This document shows, in pieces, positions 16,729-20,696 of a stretch of DNA of 20,696 bases. The notes under the pieces were generated by a model. The model was not told the origin of the DNA and made no database searches. It was given only the letters and a program-made list of their open reading frames with translations. The position numbers and the translations under genes are program-made. The stretch is from Lenisia limosa (Eukaryota; Breviatea). The stretch covers positions 1 to 20,696 of the forward strand of contig LPNZ01008059.1 of assembly GCA_001655205.1 (NCBI GenBank). The letters are read 5' to 3'. Every line of letters starts with the position of its first letter. Positions within the stretch are counted from its first letter, which is position 1.

Positions 16729-17208
16729 ATGTGAGAAGTGGTTGCAGGTGTTTGTTTTGGTGTTTTGGAAGTCTAGAGATCCCAAATGAAGAGGAGTAAC
16801 CTTTTTTGGTTTTTGCATTTGACACCAATATGTTTCGCCAACAGGGTTGACTCCGGGTTTTGTTTTGTTTCATAAAAAAAAACGGATCGAGAGGTGGTCG
16901 AAATCAAATGTGCTAATTGTCTAAGCCACAAGAAATATGACTGATTTTTGAGAGAGAATGCCATAATTATTACAATCATCCTGAGAAATTCTAAATTACC
17001 ATTGAGACTTGTCGGTCAATTGATATAAGGTAAAAATAACGTGGTTGACTCAAAAAGTGAAATAAAAATGGCTATGAAGAAAAAAAAAGGATGGATAAAC
17101 ATAANNNNNNNNNNNNNNNNNNNNNNNNNNNNNNNNNNNNNNNNNNNNNNNNNNNNNNNNNNNNNNNNNNNNAACTCACAGTAAAACATGAAGTTATAAA
17201 ACTAGCCG
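16729..17208. other. Intergenic/repeat stretch and 68-base gap
   Basis: 16838-16880 (GCCAACAGGGTTGA...GTTTTGTTTCATAAA) matches the dispersed T-rich motif family. About 17001-17021 matches 5370-5390. Ns 17105-17172. Confidence 0.45.
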
Positions 17209-17439
17209 TTGAAAGTGGATTTCGCCCTTCTGGCACTCACTTATATACTCTCAATATTCTATATAAACCCCCCAGTGCCATTTTGGTTCACCATTCTGGT
17301 GTGGGGCGCCCGGCTGGGGGGGGGTCAGTCCCCTGCAATTTCGGCTTGCCGAAGTCGCGGTGCTGGGCTTCCCAGATCACCTCTGGATCCTTTTGGTCTT
17401 CTTAAGACGACAACCATTACTATAAACTGCAACTCATGA
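17209..17439 (+). CDS. Doubtful hydrophobic ORF
   Basis: The frame gives VDFALLALTYILSIFYINPP then PFWFTILVWGARLGG, a membrane-like run whose ...WGARLGG is faintly like DUF1295/steroid-reductase-type proteins. The following bases (G9 then GTCAGT) could be a donor. Another frame (HEVIKLAVESGFRPSG) is equally open and codon pattern does not decide. Treat it as a possible exon only. Confidence 0.22.
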   Translation: MKVDFALLALTYILSIFYINPPVPFWFTILVWGARLGGGQSPAISACRSRGAGLPRSPLDPFGLLKTTTITINCNS

Positions 17440-17710
17440 AGGGCAAAGGTGAGCTATTTGTGTGGAACCGATACTGCAACAATTTCATTTGTGTTGCGCT
17501 TCATGAGAGTCCTCTTGCCTTGCATAGCGTTTAAATTAACTAATTTGTCTCAGAAATATCGAGGTTTAACAGTTCCAGGTTGTTGCCGTCTTCAAACCCT
17601 TTTCACTTTTGTATTGACTTGACTAAGTATGGCGGGATTGCTACTTTATTCAAACTGATTACACCTAGTCTTTTGTTTTCAAACAGAGGTTTTCATGCTG
17701 GGACGAGACG

Positions 17711-18666
17711 ATGTTAGTGATCTTCACATTCGTATCCTGTTCATTGTTTTTGACAAAGGCAGCAATGGGAAAATTTGAAAGGTACACCGACAATACCGAG
17801 AAAAACTTTCAAAAGAGACTGGAGGACGCCCGGAAGGCGAATAGTAGCGTTGACCCTGACACGTAAGCTGGTCAGGAATCGGGGAAGTTTAATAGGGGGC
17901 ATGATCTCAATCTCAACGTAAAACTGCATGTTTTTTACAGTTCCTCCAAATCTTTTTGATTATTAGTATTGAGAAACATCAATGTCGCATTTTTCTCACT
18001 TTCGTGTTCTCACACTTCCCTCTCTCTCTCTGATATCCCTCTTTTGTCTTCTTGTGTTTCTCCCTGTTTGAGATACTCCTAACATTTTTAGAATTTGTAG
18101 AGAATGTGGAAAGCCTTCTCTTCTCAAGGATCCTGAGTTTGGAATGGAATACCTTGTAAGTGCGGGTGTCCTGTTGCTGTACCATCATCACCTTGTTCAA
18201 ATTTTTCAATATCACATTTTCAGCTCTCCTCCGCCACTATCTACGACGACAATCTTCCACAGTGCCGTGACATTTTGGGCGACTTCAAGATTGTGAAAGG
18301 CGTTGTCATTAGCGATAACATCAACATCGACATTATGAAATCCTCTGATGAAGGAAATGATTAAGATGATCAATGAAACTGACCATTTTTCTCAGAATAT
18401 GTATCTACCCTCCCTGAAACAACTGAAATTGCAAGGNNNNNNNNNNNNNNNNNNNNNNNNNNNNNNNNNNNNNNNNNNNNNNNNNNNNNNNNNNNNNNNN
18501 NNNNNNNNNNTGGCCAAAACCTACAATTCTTCTCCAAGCAGTCATATTCTTGCAATTGAGGACAACGATTAATCATAACCGTCACAATTTATGTGCGGAA
18601 GCATATTTTACTTCCCAGGTTTGTGCACTTGCCTTGTATATGCTCTTCCTACTCATCGTCATCTAG
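17711..18666 (+). CDS. Probable secreted protein, L-domain/LRR-like, gap inside
   Basis: Exons 17711-17862, 18092-18155 and 18224-; junction phases 2 and 0 agree and donors are GTAAGC and GTAAGT. The N-terminus MLVIFTFVSCSLFLTKAA looks like a signal peptide. It is followed by FERYTDNTEKNFQKRLEDA, ICRECGKPSLLKDPEFGMEY and SSATIYDDNLPQCRDILGDF. The standard frame ends at TAA 18362-18364. If a 49-nt GT-AG intron (18305-18353) is removed, the frame continues EMIKMINETDHFSQ and MYLPSLKQLKLQG into the gap (18437-18510), resembling a receptor-L or leucine-rich repeat strand (C..I.GDF.I, LPSLK.L.L). A terminal exon 18619-18666, VCALALYMLFLLIVI, could be a membrane or GPI-type tail. Family resemblance is tentative. 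Confidence 0.45.
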
Positions 18667-18841
18667 CCATCATTCACATCACACATCCTCCTAGTAAGGA
18701 TTATTGTATATGATATTTATTATTATTTATTTTTTTCCATTTAAATTCAAGCAACCTAGAGTAGTAACAAAGTAGTTTGAAGACCAGTACCACCACGCTT
18801 ATGTTAATAAAAAATTGCGATCAAAAATTCAGTCTCTTAGC
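18667..18841. other. Short intergenic stretch
   Basis: AT-rich; no exon seen. CCACCACGCTTA at 18789-18800 is faintly like a MITE-B end. Confidence 0.4.
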
Positions 18842-19184
18842 ATGGAAATAAGTGAGTGGTGTGATAGTAATTGTATGTTCTTTGTAATCAGAGCAACTTA
18901 ACTCCTTTTATTTCCTCTCATCATTTAACACAATGATTCTTTATTGTAATAGGGATGTCAAAGACGTGCATGTTGTGACCCTCATTTCTGAGTCCCTCCA
19001 TGGCACTGACCTTGAGGTGTATGCTGCCTCGATGAAATGTTGTGGCTTTGAAAAGACAGGGAGACATAACCCTGCGCTTATCAACAAAGATGTCTACGCA
19101 CCTGGTCTTCCCTACCGTTACAACACCATCAGCGGTCCATTCTTGAAGAGTCTCTGTTGGCTATCCAACACACACAAGGGTTGA
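18842..19184 (+). CDS. Two-exon gene of unknown function, 88 residues
   Basis: Exon 18842-18876 (MEISEWCDSNC) joins across 18877-18952 (GTTCTT...GTAATAG) in phase 2 to exon 18953-19184: DVKDVHVVTLISESLHGTDL, EVYAASMKCCGFEKTGRHNP, LINKDVYAPGLPYRYNTISG, ending NTHKG, TGA. Exon 2 has about 60% purine-first codons with many G-first, so it is clearly coding. Alternatively, a 44-nt intron from 19135 leads to exon 19179-19267 (KHQRKPRPVTSASPHP) and, across a poly-G intron (19268-19329), to YLVYILKLLQFHN with TAA at 19369. Both later junctions are in phase. The upstream start is tentative. Cys-Cys and basic residues are visible but no known motif. Confidence 0.58.
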
Positions 19185-19329
19185 TAACAAAACACCAAAG
19201 AAAGCCCAGGCCAGTCACTTCTGCATCACCACATCCCACATCCCATTACTCCAACAAACAAAACCAGGTAAAATTAGAAAATTTATCAACCAAAAAAGTC
19301 CTCCAAGGGGGGGGGGGTGCTATCACCAG

Positions 19330-19562
19330 TACCTTGTCTACATCCTGAAGTTGCTCCAGTTCCATAATTAAAAAAAGTCGATGATAAAGGAAAATGAAAG
19401 GGAAAAAAGGTCACTTAGAGGTACCCGGGTAAACAAATTAAAAAACTCCAAAACGGATGTTTTGAACGCTCATTCACCAAAAAAATTCATTTTTGGATAT
19501 CGGATATTTTCCCCCAATTCTAACGTTTACAACCTAAATGTCACATTTTGATATTTTTGTAT
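19330..19562 (+). CDS. Possible 3' exon interrupted by one TAA
   Basis: After acceptor TATCACCAG the frame reads YLVYILKLLQFHN, TAA (19369-19371), then without interruption KKSMIKENEREKRSLRGTRV, NKLKNSKTDVLNAHSPKKF and FGYRIFSPNSNVYNLNVTF to a TGA ending about 19564. The part after TAA has about 66% purine-first codons. Under the standard code the gene ends at 19371 and the rest would be chance. It is listed because the continuation is unusually protein-like. Confidence 0.3.
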
Positions 19563-19564
19563 GG

Positions 19565-19955
19565 CGAGCAATGTGAGTGTAACTTGTTGAATCAACAGTA
19601 AACGCAACTAAAAAAATATCGAAGAAAACAGCTAGTAATTATCAATTTCTCAATTTGTAATAGCGAGCTTGAACCAACGTGAGGATCTTGTGGTCACAAC
19701 AGGGCACCTACATATTATATAATGTTGACCAAAAGGACAGTAGAACAGCCAATTGAACATGAAACCAAGGGAGGGGGGGTGTAAAGAAGAGAGACACATT
19801 AAAGCGAAGGCAAAAAACAATGAACAGCCTACTCATTTGTGACTTGAGTGCATGAGTCTGGGTGTTAGACTTCGTTGAAACTTGGGTTTTTGCTCTCTTT
19901 TTCCTGGCTTGAGGGGTAGATGACAGTGGGTTGTGGTGGTAAATTGTTCTGAGAG
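19565..19955. other. No convincing gene
   Basis: Minus-strand ORFs cross this stretch but have low-complexity composition. A minus-strand frame at 19865-20092 (RIFESLQTVIGEFLSEPWAF, ending NPSFNEV) is plausible but competes with plus-strand frames. Confidence 0.35.
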
Positions 19956-20606
19956 ACGTAACGAAATGCCCATGGCTCACTCAAAAATTCACCGATTACA
20001 GTTTGTAAACTCTCAAAAATTCGTGATATTACTGATTTCCCATTGGTTATGAACAATATACTGAGAATTCTAAGAAACCGGTTTGAATACATAATATTTC
20101 AAAAATTCCATGGAAAAACAAAGATTAGTAATGGGTATTTGTTGGAACCATAATTTGAAAATAATTATACTATTAACCCAACATCTGATGATATTGAACC
20201 TATCAACCCACCCTATCTTCAATTATCACAAACATCTGCTTCCACAACTGAAGTGGGTTATCTTGGTATACATTCAGAGGAATCATATCAAACACGATAA
20301 ACGCAGGGATTTTTGTTTGAAAGTCAATCAATATTCATATATCCATTCCACTATTCCGAAACATATTGTAAAAGGTGTCTTGAACGGGCAACTCACACGT
20401 AAGGGTCGATTATGTTCTCAACCGACGTCTCATCCGAACCCTCAATACTAATGGATATAATCTTGCATTCCTCAAAAAATTAACGATGTCGTTTATCTTC
20501 AAATTCAATGACACTTAATCGAAAAAAAACTGAGGGCGCTTCTCTTAAGCAACCTCACCGGCCTCATAGACTTGGGGATCTTCCTGAGACCTTGTCCTAC
20601 TATTGA
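19956..20606 (+). pseudogene. Broken ORF(s), one frame RT-associated-like
   Basis: Two plus-strand frames overlap. Frame 1 (ORF 20110-20451) contains KVNQYSYIHSTIPKHIVKGV then GQLTRKGRLCS. The spacing N-Y-YI..S..P....KG...G...R..RLCS resembles the conserved block that follows the reverse-transcriptase domain in some protist non-LTR-type elements. The preceding TTEVGYLGI lies in frame 2, so a frameshift would be needed. Frame 2 alone runs 217 codons from 19956 to TGA 20604-20606, interrupted only by TAA at 19959, 20151, 20298, 20400 and 20481, with segments such as NPTSDDIEPINPPYLQLSQT and TEGASLKQPHRPHRLGDLP. I read this as a decayed element or a reassigned-codon gene. I cannot decide between them. 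Confidence 0.3.
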
Positions 20607-20696
20607 GGCACTTCTAATCTGTTCTCCTTTGAGGACGTTTCAATATTTATGAATATTTTTCTATAAAGCCTCTGATGTCTGCAATTCTAACTCTCT

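Noticed and set aside
17755-17780. EF-hand-like FDKGSNGKI in one frame
   Set aside because: The frame stops immediately at TGA and the loop lacks a following helix. The signal-peptide frame starting at 17711 is better supported.

Overview
The window looks like nuclear DNA of a unicellular eukaryote. It is AT-rich, has many short exons separated by GT-AG introns, and shows no bacterial operons, Shine-Dalgarno sites, rRNA or CRISPR. The sequence is a draft. Eight 10-N gaps and several longer gaps interrupt it, and every 10-N gap sits beside two near-identical copies of the same sequence, which is best explained by unmerged contig ends or haplotypes. I cannot name the organism. The one family I recognise with confidence, a cysteine-rich GCC2/GCC3 (ephrin-receptor-like) membrane protein, is common in protists such as stramenopiles and ciliates.

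Layout. 1-3.7 kb: short exons (1-339, 688-985, 2123-2261, 2856-2953, 3533-3659) lie among duplicated assembly segments and copies of a ~100-bp inverted-repeat element (MITE-A). 3.7-5.7 kb: mostly repeats, including a hairpin followed by a 35-bp tandem repeat at 5478-5620. 5.7-7.3 kb: a minus-strand gene (5716-6180), a plus-strand ORF (6764-7045) and a tRNA-like sequence. 8.1-11.9 kb: a 36-bp inverted repeat (8121-8156 / 11835-11870) brackets the cysteine-rich membrane protein gene (8853-10213), a basic-protein exon (10840-10996) and a three-exon gene with a Lys-rich tail (11205-11627). 12.2-14.75 kb: a duplicated exon, a plus-strand gene ending at 13335, and a convergent minus-strand five-exon gene (13473-14742). 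14.8-15.2 kb: a GC-rich patch. 15.8-16.7 kb: a five-exon gene. 17.7-19.4 kb: a gene for a probable secreted protein, then a compact two-exon gene. 19.9-20.6 kb: overlapping readings, one resembling the region downstream of a reverse transcriptase.

Most interesting points. (1) Introns of the cysteine-rich gene consist largely of transposon-like inverted-repeat sequence, and elsewhere the same element abuts or lies just upstream of predicted 3' splice sites. This resembles introner-like intron gain. (2) Several good-looking reading frames are interrupted only by TAA or TAG and end at TGA, so UAA/UAG reassignment deserves a test, although the recognised gene gives no support for it. Gene functions are otherwise unknown. 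Most exon calls rest on splice signals, matching intron phases and codon pattern, and their confidence is moderate.
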